From Sphingobacterium sp. GVS05A (GTDB lineage: Bacteria; Bacteroidota; Bacteroidia; Sphingobacteriales; Sphingobacteriaceae), in assembly GCF_019969845.1 (NCBI RefSeq), contig NZ_JAHXYR010000006.1:248001-312000 (forward strand): a DNA stretch of 64,000 bases, given 5' to 3'. Shown piece by piece: positions 52,878-62,704 of this stretch. The notes beneath the pieces were generated by a model. That model saw nothing but the letters and a program-made list of their open reading frames with translations, made no database searches and was not told the DNA's origin. Each line of letters starts with the position of its first letter. Within the stretch, counting starts at the first letter, position 1. Made by a program: the position numbers and the translations under genes.

Positions 52878-55800
52878 ATGAACTGGAGACTCTTCGCAAT
52901 TAGCCTTTTAGCATTTTTTTATTCAACAGCCTTGCTTAGCCAAACTAATTTGTTTGACGGCCAACGCCGATCTTCTGAATATTACATTTATAAACTCAGC
53001 CCTGAAGTTTTAAAAAAGATCCATATTGATAAAGTGAACTTTGAAGAGTCGATGCTTACAGATTTTGTGATTAAAACTAAAAAAGAAGAAAGGCGAGTAG
53101 ATCTACCCAGGGGGAACTATGTACAGGTTCGGGCTGAGGAAAGCAATCTGCTGTACCGCGAATTTGTTGTGGATGATCTATATGCTAAAATCATACCAGG
53201 GGAGAAATTTGCGGTCTGTTTATATGATTCATTGGGCAAGCTGATCACAGATGCAAAATTGAATTTAGGCAAACATCGCATGTCCTATGACAAAAGGCAT
53301 AGTTACTATAGTACCAAAAATGCTCACGATGGTGATATTGTTAAGATTTTACATAAAGGTGTTTATCACTATCTCAGTGTAGAAAAAAACTCGTCTTATA
53401 AATATAGACAATCCCTATGGAGAGGCTTGAAGAATAGCTGGTTACGTACGAAATATCGGATTGGTAATATTTTTCGCAAGAAAGATCCTCGTGGAACACA
53501 GCGTTTTATGGTGTTTAATAAACCTATATATAAACCAAATGATCAGGTCAAATTTAAAGCTTATCTCGAAAAAGGGAAATGGAAACCCTATAGAGACTCA
53601 GTTAAGGTACGACTAATGGGTGGATATGGATTTGCCAAAGATACTGTTTTAACTAGGCTCGGACCATATCGTCCGGGAATGTATAGCTATTCTTTTGATC
53701 TGAATGCTGGATTAGGGCTTATGTTGGATAAATCGTACCAGATTGTATTGGAATCGACCAGAGACAAAGAAATATTACATCAAGAAGTATTACATTATGA
53801 AGATTATGAGCTAAAAAGCATCACCTTTAGCATGAAAACCGACAAAACTATTTATGCTAAAGGTGACAGTATCCGTTTAAAATTAAAAGCTGTAAATGAA
53901 AACGATATGCCAATTTACGATGGCAAGGTGGAATTAACGGTTTTGCCCATGCCACAGTTTTCCGCAAGCATGAAATCTAATCGCGTAAATTTTGTTCCCG
54001 ATACACTCTGGAATACAAGCATATCGCTCACGGAAGTAGCTGAAAAAGAAGTCATATTGCCCAATACTATTTTTCCAGCAGATATTGGTCTTTCTTTTCA
54101 GGTAATTGGCACCTATCTGAGCTCAGATAATGAGCGATATAGCGAAAAACTTGATCTTTCCTTGTTGGAAACAGAAAAGGAAATTCAACTCTCAACCAAT
54201 GATGGAATTGCCGAAGCAAAATATTTTGAGCGGGGGATAGAAAAAATAGGAACTGCAAAAGTTCAGGTCTTTGGCGAAAGCGGTGAAATTTTAAGAACAG
54301 AAAACAGCAAGCTACCCGCAACTATTCCGCTTCCTTGGCAGGCCTCGGGCATAACTGTTGAAACAAACGGAATAACCAAGACCATAGATCTGGAGGATGA
54401 ACAAAAAAGACAATTGAGCTATCGGTTTTATCGCACTGCTGATTCTGTGATATTAAATGTCCATAACCCTGCTGCTATCCCTTTTTGGTATCAGGTACGC
54501 AAGGCAAAAAGAACCATTGCTTCGGGTTATACAACTCAATTAAATCAGGCATTTGCCGGAAAAGGAAACGATGGCTATAGTATGCAGATTACGTATCTCT
54601 TTGGGGGAATGTCACAGGTGATTAAGGAAGAGCTACCTTTTATACAGAAAAAACTGAATCTGGACGTCAATACAGCAACAACGGTTTATCCGGGCCAGAA
54701 AGCCGAAGTACAGTTGTCGGTAACAGATATGAGAGGTAAGCCGGTCAAGGATATTGACATTACTGCATATGGTTTTACTTCAAAATTCAAGAATACCAGA
54801 TTCCCGAATATTCCCATTGGAGGTCTGATGCGGAGCGCAAGACCAATTCAAAATGACGACTTTGACTTGGATGAGGAGCAGATACAGCACAATAAAGCAT
54901 TAAAAGATTGGGCGAGATGGTCGAAGGAAATGCAATTGGATACAATTGCTTTCTATCAATTCCTATTTCCAGCTAATTATTATGAGGCAACGCGGCCGCT
55001 CACAGGAAATCAAAGCCAACTTTCTCCGTATATCGTGGTAGATGGTCAAGTGCAGGGGGTACACATGTTATGGATCGACGGTGCTTTGATCTACTCAAGG
55101 CAGACTCAACATCAGGCTGATTATATCTTTGCAATTTATCCCGGGCAGCATGATCTCCGTTTTAGAACCAAGGATAGAGAGATCTCTGTCAAGGGCTTTT
55201 ATGTTGAAAAAGGAAAAAGAATAGTAGCCTCTTTTAATGCCGCGCGAGATACTGTTTTTTCCTATTCGGACAAGACATTGCGACAAGGACAGATTATAAC
55301 ACGTATGCTTCCCAAAGAACAGATCGGAAATCTTGGTACTGCTGAAATCAATGAACTAAAAAAACAGCTTATTTCAGTAACGAATAACTTCGGCGCTTGG
55401 CAATTGCCTAATCTAAACACGCAGATCGAGCTACCTGCCTTTATCCAGACGGCAGGTGATCTTTATTATTTAAATCCTGAATCAAATACCATTTATAACA
55501 ATAAGTTGAGAACCCAGGTTCCTTTACCTGTATCGGTAGGCCCTTTCCCAAGAACAGACATATATAATAATATTCCAAAAGTAGCTGCGCTAATCGTGGA
55601 TACGACAAAAATTGGACGTTTTGAAATTGAAGGCGGGTACCAATACACTCTTTACCGGGACTATCAAAAACTCAAAAGCTGGGATGCAAATTATATTCGC
55701 AAAGACGCCTATGATTTTAAGCCAAAACTGACTTTCGATGAAAAAATATGGACGGTTGGAGATATCAGGAAAAACGTAGCCGATAAATTTTCTCAGCTCA

Positions 55801-58800
55801 TGCAAAATAGTAGCGGACTGGCACAATTTGTTACGATAAAAAAGGACCCAAAGTCCAAAGTATTTAATCTAAATCTGATCCTCGGAAAGGATTCAGACAG
55901 AAAAGACATTAAGCCAACATTGATTTTTATTGAGCCAGCAAAAGAGGCCGACCGCGGTTATTTTAGGTTGTATTATGGTGCTGAACGTAATTTCAATAAC
56001 CTGCCTGTCAACGATATTATAGTACATATTGTTAAAGATGATTCTATATCATACAGCCTACCGGTAAAGTTAAAGCCTCATGGTAAAAACTATCTAAAAT
56101 TAGATACTATTTCGTGGAGCCAAACATCAGATATTGCCGCTTTAGCTTACAAACTTGTTCGTGATGAAACCATTATACAGCGGGTGGCAAATCCGTTGCG
56201 GGATTCTATTCAGTATGAAGTAACGGGAGTAGAGACAGGACTAAAATTAGATCGGGCAGGTTTTATTGCCAAACGTAAGGATAAACAGCAAACGAGGGTT
56301 TTGGTATATCAGGGTGATACACCTCTGATAGGTGCGACAGTAAAAGTACAAGGATCGAAGCAAGGATATGTTACGAATTTTGAAGGAAGTGTTGAATTGA
56401 ATCTTACGGAGTCAAACGATGCTACCCTAGAGATTGTCTCAGTTGGTTATATTGCCTCGATTGTAAAGGTTTCTACTGGCAAGGATTATTTTGTTGAATT
56501 GCGACCATCTGAAAATAATTTAGAGGAGGTGGTTGTCGTAGGTTACGGAATTCAAAGGAAGCAAGCAATGACAGGATCAGCAACGACGATCAGCTCACAA
56601 CATATGGCAAATAATATTTCACAATCCTTACAGGGACGTGTTGCGGGAGTGACCATTCGTGGGAGTAATATTAGCGGAAATGCCCGGCCATTGATATTAG
56701 TAGATGGAGTACCTTATACGGGGGATCTTTCTAACCTTGCTCCAGGAACCATTGCTTCATTGAATACCATAAGAGATCAGACTATGGTTGCAATGTATGG
56801 ATCAAGCGCTGCGAATGGCGTGATCATGGTACAAACGAAAAGCGGTAGTGGTTCGGTTTCGCCAGCACCCATCACTATGCCATACCTGGAATCCGGAAAT
56901 GCCATGCGTGTCAATTTTCATGATGACGCTTTTTGGCAGCCTAAACTAACAACTGACGCCATGGGAAAGGCGAGCTTTGATATTTCCTATCCTGATGATA
57001 TCACAAACTGGAAGACTTTTTTTATCGCTAAAGGGGCAAAAGATTTTACAGATACCAAGGAACTGCAAATTAAATCCTTCAAAGCTATTTCGGCCCATCT
57101 GGCTATCCCGCGATTCGCTATTCGGGGTGATCGATTTATGGCGATGGGGCGGATCGTTAATTATCTACTAGATACTTTGGAGGTATCCCGGACCATTAAT
57201 AATGGGATTAATACAACTGTAGCGAAACTAAAAATAGGTAAATCATATCGCGATCCCTTCGCTGTTCAGGTTGCCGAAGGAGACAGTGTGCGGCTTTCCT
57301 ATTCGCTTGGACTTTCCAATGGTTATTTTGATGGCGAAAAACGAAGTATTCCTGTTTTCGAGAAAGGACTTGAACAACATCAGGGAGATTTTAAAGTACT
57401 CAATGATTCCAATCCTTATGAACTAAAAACATTCTCCGCATTAGGTGAGATTACAGTGCATGCAGAAGCAAATTCATTGGAATTGGTCCAACGGGAAATC
57501 GAGCAGATAGGGACTTATAAATATTTGTGTAATGAGCAACTGGCATCTAAATTAAGTGCGCTCCTTTCGAAAAAAATGCTTTCGACTCTTTTGAGCAAAC
57601 CTTTTGGAGAGGAAAAAAAGATCCTCAGTCTCTTAAAGGAATTACAGAAAAACAGGAACACAAGTGGAGGCTGGGGCTGGTGGAACAAAAGTGAAACCAC
57701 TCCGTGGATCAGCAATTATGTGGTCAGTGTGCTATTGGATGCCGAAGATGCAGGTTATAAAACCGTGCTGGATAGAAGTAAATATATTGAACAGGAGGAA
57801 TTGAATCTTAAAAATAGTTTAGCTTCTCTGGAGGTGCTTTTAGATAAAGATAGATTAACGGTAGCAAAAGAAAACTTGTTCAGCTCCTTGGTTTTTCTAA
57901 ATCGTTTGGATCCCAAAGCAAACTATAAGGAGTATTTCTACGCGATCGATAAAAGGCTAAAAAGTAAAACTATCAAAGATAAATTATTACGTGCTTTGTT
58001 GATCTCTAAATTGGGGATTACAAACGAAGTCGGTATTGCTGATACTGTACTCCAATATGCGTCAAAAACTATTTTAGGAGGAATGTATTGGACGAATAGA
58101 CAGCTTGCGGATCAGAAACTGGGAATATTCCTTCGTCCTAATGAGACTAATACCGAGAATACCTTATTGGCATACCGAGTTTTAAAAACAATTGGGAAGC
58201 AAGAGTCAGTACTGGAGCAAATACGAAACTATTTTTTCGCACAGCGGCAACAAGGCAGTTGGAGTAATATATATGAGTCTTCACGTATTATACAAACCAT
58301 CCTTCCTGATTTGTTGAAAGCCAATAGTACGACTTTTCAAGCTCCAGTAGCAATTGTCAATGGCAAACGTGTAACTACATTCCCGTATACCCAGAAATTT
58401 GCGCCATCAGATCAGGTTAAAGTTAGTAAGGAGGGAACAGGACCATTATTTGTTACCGCATATCAGCGCTTTTGGAATCCGAATCCTACTATTGAGACAA
58501 CGAAAGGTTTCAAGATCTCCACACGATTTAAGGACAATTCGGGACAGGGTAATTTGTTAAAAGAGGGAAAGCCGGTCAAACTCGAAGTTTCGCTAGAATT
58601 AACCGGCGAAGCCGAATATGTACAGATTGAGGTGCCAATTCCAGCGGGTTGCTCCTATGAGAGCAAATTAAATGGATATTCTTGGAAAGAAGCACACCGT
58701 GAACATTTCAAAGATCGCGTTATTATCTTTTGCAATAAACTGAGCAAAGGGGCACACTTATTTGAGATTGACTTATTGCCACGTTATACCGGAACTTATA

Positions 58801-58883
58801 CATTGAATCCGGCTAAAGCAGAACTGATGTATTTTCCTGTTTTTTATGGAAATGAAAAGCTGAAAGAAATAGAAGTAAATTAA
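52878..58883 (+). CDS. Alpha-2-macroglobulin family protein with inserted TonB-plug domain
   Basis: A 2001-residue exported protein. Signal peptide about 1-22 (LLAFFYSTALLSQ), without lipobox. Macroglobulin domains: an MG2-like unit with RFMVFNKPIYKPNDQVKFKA (about 212-231) and MKTDKTIYAKGDSIRLKLKA (about 318-337). At about 1136-1210 lies a carboxypeptidase-D-like domain, then LEEVVVVGYGIQRKQAMTGS (TonB-box-like, from 1214) and a SusC-type plug (LQGRVAGVTIRG, LILVDGVPYTGD, AANGVIMVQTKSGS) to about 1325, with no receptor barrel. The macroglobulin core continues with FWQPKLTTDAMGKASFDISY, the thioester motif YLCNEQ (C1551, Q1554) and the helical TED region. The family traps proteases in the periplasm, often with a PbpC partner. 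The plug probably makes it part of the outer-membrane/TonB environment, but this is inference. Confidence 0.9.
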   Translation: MNWRLFAISLLAFFYSTALLSQTNLFDGQRRSSEYYIYKLSPEVLKKIHIDKVNFEESMLTDFVIKTKKEERRVDLPRGNYVQVRAEESNLLYREFVVDDLYAKIIPGEKFAVCLYDSLGKLITDAKLNLGKHRMSYDKRHSYYSTKNAHDGDIVKILHKGVYHYLSVEKNSSYKYRQSLWRGLKNSWLRTKYRIGNIFRKKDPRGTQRFMVFNKPIYKPNDQVKFKAYLEKGKWKPYRDSVKVRLMGGYGFAKDTVLTRLGPYRPGMYSYSFDLNAGLGLMLDKSYQIVLESTRDKEILHQEVLHYEDYELKSITFSMKTDKTIYAKGDSIRLKLKAVNENDMPIYDGKVELTVLPMPQFSASMKSNRVNFVPDTLWNTSISLTEVAEKEVILPNTIFPADIGLSFQVIGTYLSSDNERYSEKLDLSLLETEKEIQLSTNDGIAEAKYFERGIEKIGTAKVQVFGESGEILRTENSKLPATIPLPWQASGITVETNGITKTIDLEDEQKRQLSYRFYRTADSVILNVHNPAAIPFWYQVRKAKRTIASGYTTQLNQAFAGKGNDGYSMQITYLFGGMSQVIKEELPFIQKKLNLDVNTATTVYPGQKAEVQLSVTDMRGKPVKDIDITAYGFTSKFKNTRFPNIPIGGLMRSARPIQNDDFDLDEEQIQHNKALKDWARWSKEMQLDTIAFYQFLFPANYYEATRPLTGNQSQLSPYIVVDGQVQGVHMLWIDGALIYSRQTQHQADYIFAIYPGQHDLRFRTKDREISVKGFYVEKGKRIVASFNAARDTVFSYSDKTLRQGQIITRMLPKEQIGNLGTAEINELKKQLISVTNNFGAWQLPNLNTQIELPAFIQTAGDLYYLNPESNTIYNNKLRTQVPLPVSVGPFPRTDIYNNIPKVAALIVDTTKIGRFEIEGGYQYTLYRDYQKLKSWDANYIRKDAYDFKPKLTFDEKIWTVGDIRKNVADKFSQLMQNSSGLAQFVTIKKDPKSKVFNLNLILGKDSDRKDIKPTLIFIEPAKEADRGYFRLYYGAERNFNNLPVNDIIVHIVKDDSISYSLPVKLKPHGKNYLKLDTISWSQTSDIAALAYKLVRDETIIQRVANPLRDSIQYEVTGVETGLKLDRAGFIAKRKDKQQTRVLVYQGDTPLIGATVKVQGSKQGYVTNFEGSVELNLTESNDATLEIVSVGYIASIVKVSTGKDYFVELRPSENNLEEVVVVGYGIQRKQAMTGSATTISSQHMANNISQSLQGRVAGVTIRGSNISGNARPLILVDGVPYTGDLSNLAPGTIASLNTIRDQTMVAMYGSSAANGVIMVQTKSGSGSVSPAPITMPYLESGNAMRVNFHDDAFWQPKLTTDAMGKASFDISYPDDITNWKTFFIAKGAKDFTDTKELQIKSFKAISAHLAIPRFAIRGDRFMAMGRIVNYLLDTLEVSRTINNGINTTVAKLKIGKSYRDPFAVQVAEGDSVRLSYSLGLSNGYFDGEKRSIPVFEKGLEQHQGDFKVLNDSNPYELKTFSALGEITVHAEANSLELVQREIEQIGTYKYLCNEQLASKLSALLSKKMLSTLLSKPFGEEKKILSLLKELQKNRNTSGGWGWWNKSETTPWISNYVVSVLLDAEDAGYKTVLDRSKYIEQEELNLKNSLASLEVLLDKDRLTVAKENLFSSLVFLNRLDPKANYKEYFYAIDKRLKSKTIKDKLLRALLISKLGITNEVGIADTVLQYASKTILGGMYWTNRQLADQKLGIFLRPNETNTENTLLAYRVLKTIGKQESVLEQIRNYFFAQRQQGSWSNIYESSRIIQTILPDLLKANSTTFQAPVAIVNGKRVTTFPYTQKFAPSDQVKVSKEGTGPLFVTAYQRFWNPNPTIETTKGFKISTRFKDNSGQGNLLKEGKPVKLEVSLELTGEAEYVQIEVPIPAGCSYESKLNGYSWKEAHREHFKDRVIIFCNKLSKGAHLFEIDLLPRYTGTYTLNPAKAELMYFPVFYGNEKLKEIEVN

Positions 58884-58897
58884 CAATTACAAAATAG

Positions 58898-59011
58898 ATG
58901 ATGAAAATAGCACTCAAATGGTTGTTGTATACTTTCTTATTGTCGATGTTCCTGGCGATAGGCAATCGGAGATTTTCCGGTTTGCTGTTTAAAATAGCGG
59001 TTGAAGTTTGA
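58898..59011 (+). pseudogene. Possible 5' stub of a downstream gene (PbpC-like)
   Basis: Fourteen bases after the macroglobulin stop a new frame starts with two ATGs and encodes a signal-anchor-like MMKIALKWLLYTFLLSMFLA, then runs antisense into the end of the AraC gene and stops at 59011. In many bacteria the alpha-2-macroglobulin gene is followed by pbpC (penicillin-binding protein 1C), whose N-terminus is a short basic stretch and one helix like this. I infer a truncated gene at a rearrangement junction near 58937. A chance open frame is the alternative. Confidence 0.35.
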
Positions 59012-59821
59012 TAAATTGTTGAATCCTGAGCTTGTACAGATGGCAGAAACACTCTCATTTCCGTCACGCAATAGCTTACAGGCATGTTCAATTCTGACTT
59101 CAATGAGAAAGTCAAAATAGCTTCTTCCAGTACGTGATTTAAAATAGTGGCAAAAAGCATTCGGAACCATGTATACTATGCCTGCAATGTCACTTAGTTT
59201 AATGTCTTTGTAAAAATTATCCATGGTGTACAAGTAGATCCTGCTCAAACGAGTTTCGTCTATTTTCTTAAAGGGTTTGATATCCTCATTTGCGCAGCTC
59301 TGGGGAATATCTTGGCTTGCGCTGATTTCATTTATTAGCAGTAGTAACAAAGGTAGCTGTTCGTAGCTTTCACAGCTTTCTAGCTTCTTGAGCTTCCTTA
59401 TCGCACGCGTTTTTGTTCGTCCTTCTAGTTGCAATCCAACCTTTGAAGCTGTTAGTAGCTTGCTTAATAAGTTGTTTTCAGGGAGATTGAGAAAATCTTG
59501 CCCTAATTTGTTGGGATCAAAATGTAATGTCAACAGCTTGAGAGGTACCGGCGTCCTGCCGTGCTTCATTGCATAGTCATAATAGCGGTTCGTTTCAAAT
59601 TTGAACATGTGTGGCGCATGTGCCCCAATTAAAATGATCGTACCGCTGGAAATTCTTTTGGAAGATTGACCTATTGAAAAAGTTCCCTCCCCCGAACAGA
59701 TATAAATCAGTTCGAGTTCACGATGGCTGTGGAAGCTGTTTGCTGCGTGGTAAACATCAGCAGTTGCTAAGGTAAACATCGAATTTTTCGTTAGGATGGT
59801 CTGTCCAAAATAGTTTTCCAT
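58937..59821 (-). CDS. AraC-family transcriptional regulator
   Basis: A 294-residue regulator. The N-terminal cupin-type sensing domain contains ADVYHAANSFHSHRELELIY, then GEGTFSIGQ and GTIILIGAHAPHMFK, the usual pattern for sugar- or metabolite-responsive AraC proteins of Bacteroidota. The C-terminal double HTH (about 190-290) has RIYLYTMDNFYKDIKLSDIA, FCHYFKSRTGRSYFDFLIEV and VSAICTSSGFNNLSNFNRYF, then QQTGKSPIAYR. It is divergent from the PEP synthase gene with 126 bases between starts, so it may control itself and ppsA. Its C-terminus is natural, ending at the macroglobulin side of a possible rearrangement. Confidence 0.93.
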   Translation of the reverse strand: MENYFGQTILTKNSMFTLATADVYHAANSFHSHRELELIYICSGEGTFSIGQSSKRISSGTIILIGAHAPHMFKFETNRYYDYAMKHGRTPVPLKLLTLHFDPNKLGQDFLNLPENNLLSKLLTASKVGLQLEGRTKTRAIRKLKKLESCESYEQLPLLLLLINEISASQDIPQSCANEDIKPFKKIDETRLSRIYLYTMDNFYKDIKLSDIAGIVYMVPNAFCHYFKSRTGRSYFDFLIEVRIEHACKLLRDGNESVSAICTSSGFNNLSNFNRYFKQQTGKSPIAYRQEHRQ

Positions 59822-59947
59822 TTATATAATATAAATACAAATATGCTTATGATGTAAATAAAATTATTAAAATAATATCAGTTTGTCTTAATATTTAACA
59901 AATGACTTCAAAAAATGCAGCCTAACTTCGTATAAAATAATTGTATA

Positions 59948-62380
59948 ATGAACAACAACAGATTTACAATGCGCCTGATTGAAGCCTCTATTGAGGATAT
60001 TGATTTGGTAGGAGGGAAGAGTGCTTCCTTAGGAGAAATGTTACAGCATTTGAAACCTTTAGGAGTAAATATTCCAGATGGGTTTATTGTGACCAGTCAG
60101 GCTTACTTTCAGTTTATCACCTACAATCAACTAGATCAGAAAATCAAAGATATACTGAAGGGTGTTGACAGTACAAACCTGCGGGAGCTGACCAGTTGCG
60201 GAGGTAGGATCAGAACATTGATTCAGCAGGGTATTTTCTCCCCGGCAATGGAAGAGGAGATCCTAGCCGCCTACGAAGAGCTTATCGGTTTAGAGCATAT
60301 ACAGGACTTTGGTGTTGCGGTCCGTTCTTCCGCTACCGCAGAAGATCTCCCTGATGCCTCATTTGCCGGTCAGCAGGATACCTATTTAAATATTAGGGGG
60401 CGGCAAGATCTGTTGGTAGCGATTAAAAATTGTTTTGCCTCTCTTTTCACTGATCGAGCGATCAGTTATAGAGAAGCATTTAATTTTGGGCATTTTAATA
60501 TCGGACTTTCTGTATGCATACAACAGATGGTACGATCCGACTTAGGAGCTTCAGGAGTCGCTTTTTCTATTGATACAGAAAGTGGTTTTAAAGATGCCGT
60601 GATTATGAATGGATCTTATGGATTGGGCGAACTTCTTGTTCAGGGGATGGTGAATCCGGACGAATTTATTGTATACAAACCCTTGTTAAAAAGAGGTTAT
60701 GCATCGATTGTAGAAAAGAAACTAGGGAGCAAACAATTACAAATGATTTACAGTGTTTCAGGAAGTGAAACAGTGAAGGTGATAGATACGCCAGTGGAAA
60801 ACACGAAGCGATTTTGTCTAAGTGATGCGCAAATCCTTCAGCTATCCAAATGGGTGTGTATTATTGAAGAGTATTATACCGCGCTCAAAGGAAAATGGTG
60901 TCCTATGGACGTTGAATGGGCTCTTGACGGTTTGAAAGGTGATTTATACATTGTTCAGGCAAGACCTGAGACCATCCATTCACTAAAAAAATCCAATTGT
61001 ATCACGGAATATAAAATCAATGCGAAAAACAGGTCCTCGCAGGTTCTGCTAAAAGGCATTGCGGTGGGAGACAAGATTGCTTCTGGGAGAATTCATAATT
61101 TCAGAGGTATCAATAAGCAAAATATACAAGAGATCAACTTTAATGCTGGTGATATCATGGTTGCGGAGATAACCGATCCCGACTGGGAGCCAATTATGAA
61201 AAAGGCAGCTGCAATAATTACCAACAAAGGTGGACGGACATGTCATGCTGCTATTGTTGCCCGTGAATTGGGGGTACCCGCTATCGTGGGCTGTGATGGA
61301 GCGACAGAAACATTGCTTACCGGACAGGAAGTTACTGTTTCATGTGCAGAAGGGGATACAGGGTTAATTTACCAAGGACGGATTCCATATAGTAAGCATG
61401 AGCATAATCTTTCGGACTTACCGGAAGTGAGTACGCCGATAATGATGAATATTGGATCACCAGACATCGCTTTTCAATATGCGGAGTACCCTGCAAAGGG
61501 AGTAGGTTTGGCTCGGGAAGAATTTATTATCAACAACTATATCAAGATTCATCCGATGGCGCTCTTAAAACATCGGGAGCTGAATGATATTGAATTGAGC
61601 AATTACATCAGTTCGCTTATTACCGGTTATGCAGATGAGCAGCAATATTTTATTGAAAAGCTGTCGTACGGAATAGGTAAGATCGCTTCGGCCTATTATC
61701 CAAATAAAGTAATCGTTCGTTTTTCAGATTTTAAAACCAATGAATACTATAATATGCCCGGTGGAAAGCACTTTGAACCTGGAGAGGAAAATCCAATGAT
61801 TGGTTGGAGGGGAGCTTCGAGATATTATTCAGCAGCCTATAAGGAAGCCTTTGGGATGGAATGTAAAGCGATAAAAAGGGTTCGGGAAATAATGGGGCTA
61901 GACAATGTCGTCGTTATGATCCCATTTTGCCGTACAGTAGATGAGTTGCTGCGGGTTTATCAGGTGATGGATGAATTTGGTCTTAAACGGGGCCAAAATG
62001 GTATGGAAGTTTATCTGATGGCGGAAGTTCCTTCCAATATCATCCTCGCTGAAGAGTTCGCTCGTTATATCGATGGATTTTCCATTGGATCGAATGATCT
62101 TACCCAGTTGGTACTTGGATTGGATCGCGATTCGGCCTTAGTCTCCGGTTTATATAATGAGCGCAATGCTGCGGTCAAAATAATGATTGCGAACCTTATT
62201 CGCACTGCAAAGAGGCAGGGAGTCAAGGTCGGCATCTGCGGTCAAGGCCCATCCGATTATCCGGATTTTGCCCAATTTCTGGTTGAAGAAGGTATAGATT
62301 CAATTTCCGTTACACCCGATTCCTTTATGAAAACAGTGAAAGCCGTCAAAGAAATCGAAGAGAAGTTGGTCGCTTATTAA
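59948..62380 (+). CDS. ppsA: Phosphoenolpyruvate synthase
   Basis: An 810-residue enzyme converting pyruvate and ATP to PEP, AMP and phosphate, for gluconeogenesis. The N-terminal ATP-grasp domain starts LIEASIEDIDLVGGKSASLG and contains VRSSATAEDLPDASFAGQQD. The phosphohistidine domain has GGRTCHAAIVARELGVPAIV with H433. The C-terminal TIM barrel contains FSDFKTNEY, GWRGASRYYS, FSIGSNDLTQLVLGLDRD and GICGQGPSDYP with the catalytic C764. Length and motif order match PpsA (about 790 residues), not pyruvate phosphate dikinase (about 870-900). A terminator follows at 62389-62418. Its divergent neighbour is an AraC regulator, which may link expression to carbon supply. Confidence 0.95.
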   Translation: MNNNRFTMRLIEASIEDIDLVGGKSASLGEMLQHLKPLGVNIPDGFIVTSQAYFQFITYNQLDQKIKDILKGVDSTNLRELTSCGGRIRTLIQQGIFSPAMEEEILAAYEELIGLEHIQDFGVAVRSSATAEDLPDASFAGQQDTYLNIRGRQDLLVAIKNCFASLFTDRAISYREAFNFGHFNIGLSVCIQQMVRSDLGASGVAFSIDTESGFKDAVIMNGSYGLGELLVQGMVNPDEFIVYKPLLKRGYASIVEKKLGSKQLQMIYSVSGSETVKVIDTPVENTKRFCLSDAQILQLSKWVCIIEEYYTALKGKWCPMDVEWALDGLKGDLYIVQARPETIHSLKKSNCITEYKINAKNRSSQVLLKGIAVGDKIASGRIHNFRGINKQNIQEINFNAGDIMVAEITDPDWEPIMKKAAAIITNKGGRTCHAAIVARELGVPAIVGCDGATETLLTGQEVTVSCAEGDTGLIYQGRIPYSKHEHNLSDLPEVSTPIMMNIGSPDIAFQYAEYPAKGVGLAREEFIINNYIKIHPMALLKHRELNDIELSNYISSLITGYADEQQYFIEKLSYGIGKIASAYYPNKVIVRFSDFKTNEYYNMPGGKHFEPGEENPMIGWRGASRYYSAAYKEAFGMECKAIKRVREIMGLDNVVVMIPFCRTVDELLRVYQVMDEFGLKRGQNGMEVYLMAEVPSNIILAEEFARYIDGFSIGSNDLTQLVLGLDRDSALVSGLYNERNAAVKIMIANLIRTAKRQGVKVGICGQGPSDYPDFAQFLVEEGIDSISVTPDSFMKTVKAVKEIEEKLVAY

Positions 62381-62388
62381 AGTTCAAA

Positions 62389-62418
62389 ATACTCCCGGGA
62401 TCAAAATCCCGGGAGTAT
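62389..62418. terminator. Strong bidirectional hairpin after ppsA
   Basis: The perfect 13-bp stem atactcccgggat / atcccgggagtat with loop caaa starts eight bases after the ppsA stop. There is no long T-run on either side, but the position and stability indicate a transcription end. It also lies just past the 3' end of the minus-strand remnant at 62433. Confidence 0.7.
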
Positions 62419-62432
62419 CTCGTATATCAAAA

Positions 62433-62579
62433 TTATTCTACTGTGATTTTTCCTATAGTTACATGGATCCTGTCAGATTTACTAACTTCCGAGAAAAATG
62501 AGACCTGCTCTTCCCGGTGAGAATAGCGTTCGAAATCTTTCAGCAGCGTTGCTTTGGAACTGTTTACACCCGAAATTTT
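62433..62579 (-). pseudogene. C-terminal remnant of an unidentified protein
   Basis: Forty-eight codons on the minus strand without a start codon, ending in TAA at 62433-62435 and bounded upstream by an in-frame stop. The reading is clearly protein-like: SGVNSSKATLLKDFERYSHR, then EEQVSFFSEVSKSDRIHVTI and GKITVE. The hairpin at 62389-62418 could have been its terminator. The 5' part is gone, and I cannot identify the family. The rest of 62580-62704 shows nothing I can name. Confidence 0.45.
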
Positions 62580-62704
62580 TTATAAATCAAGCTAAGAAGC
62601 TTTAAGGCTATTATTATTATTAAATACTAAGAACAAGCCTGTTCAATGAGGCTTAATGGAATATGTCGTATATTGCTATCCGATTTAAACCAAATATGTA
62701 TTAA

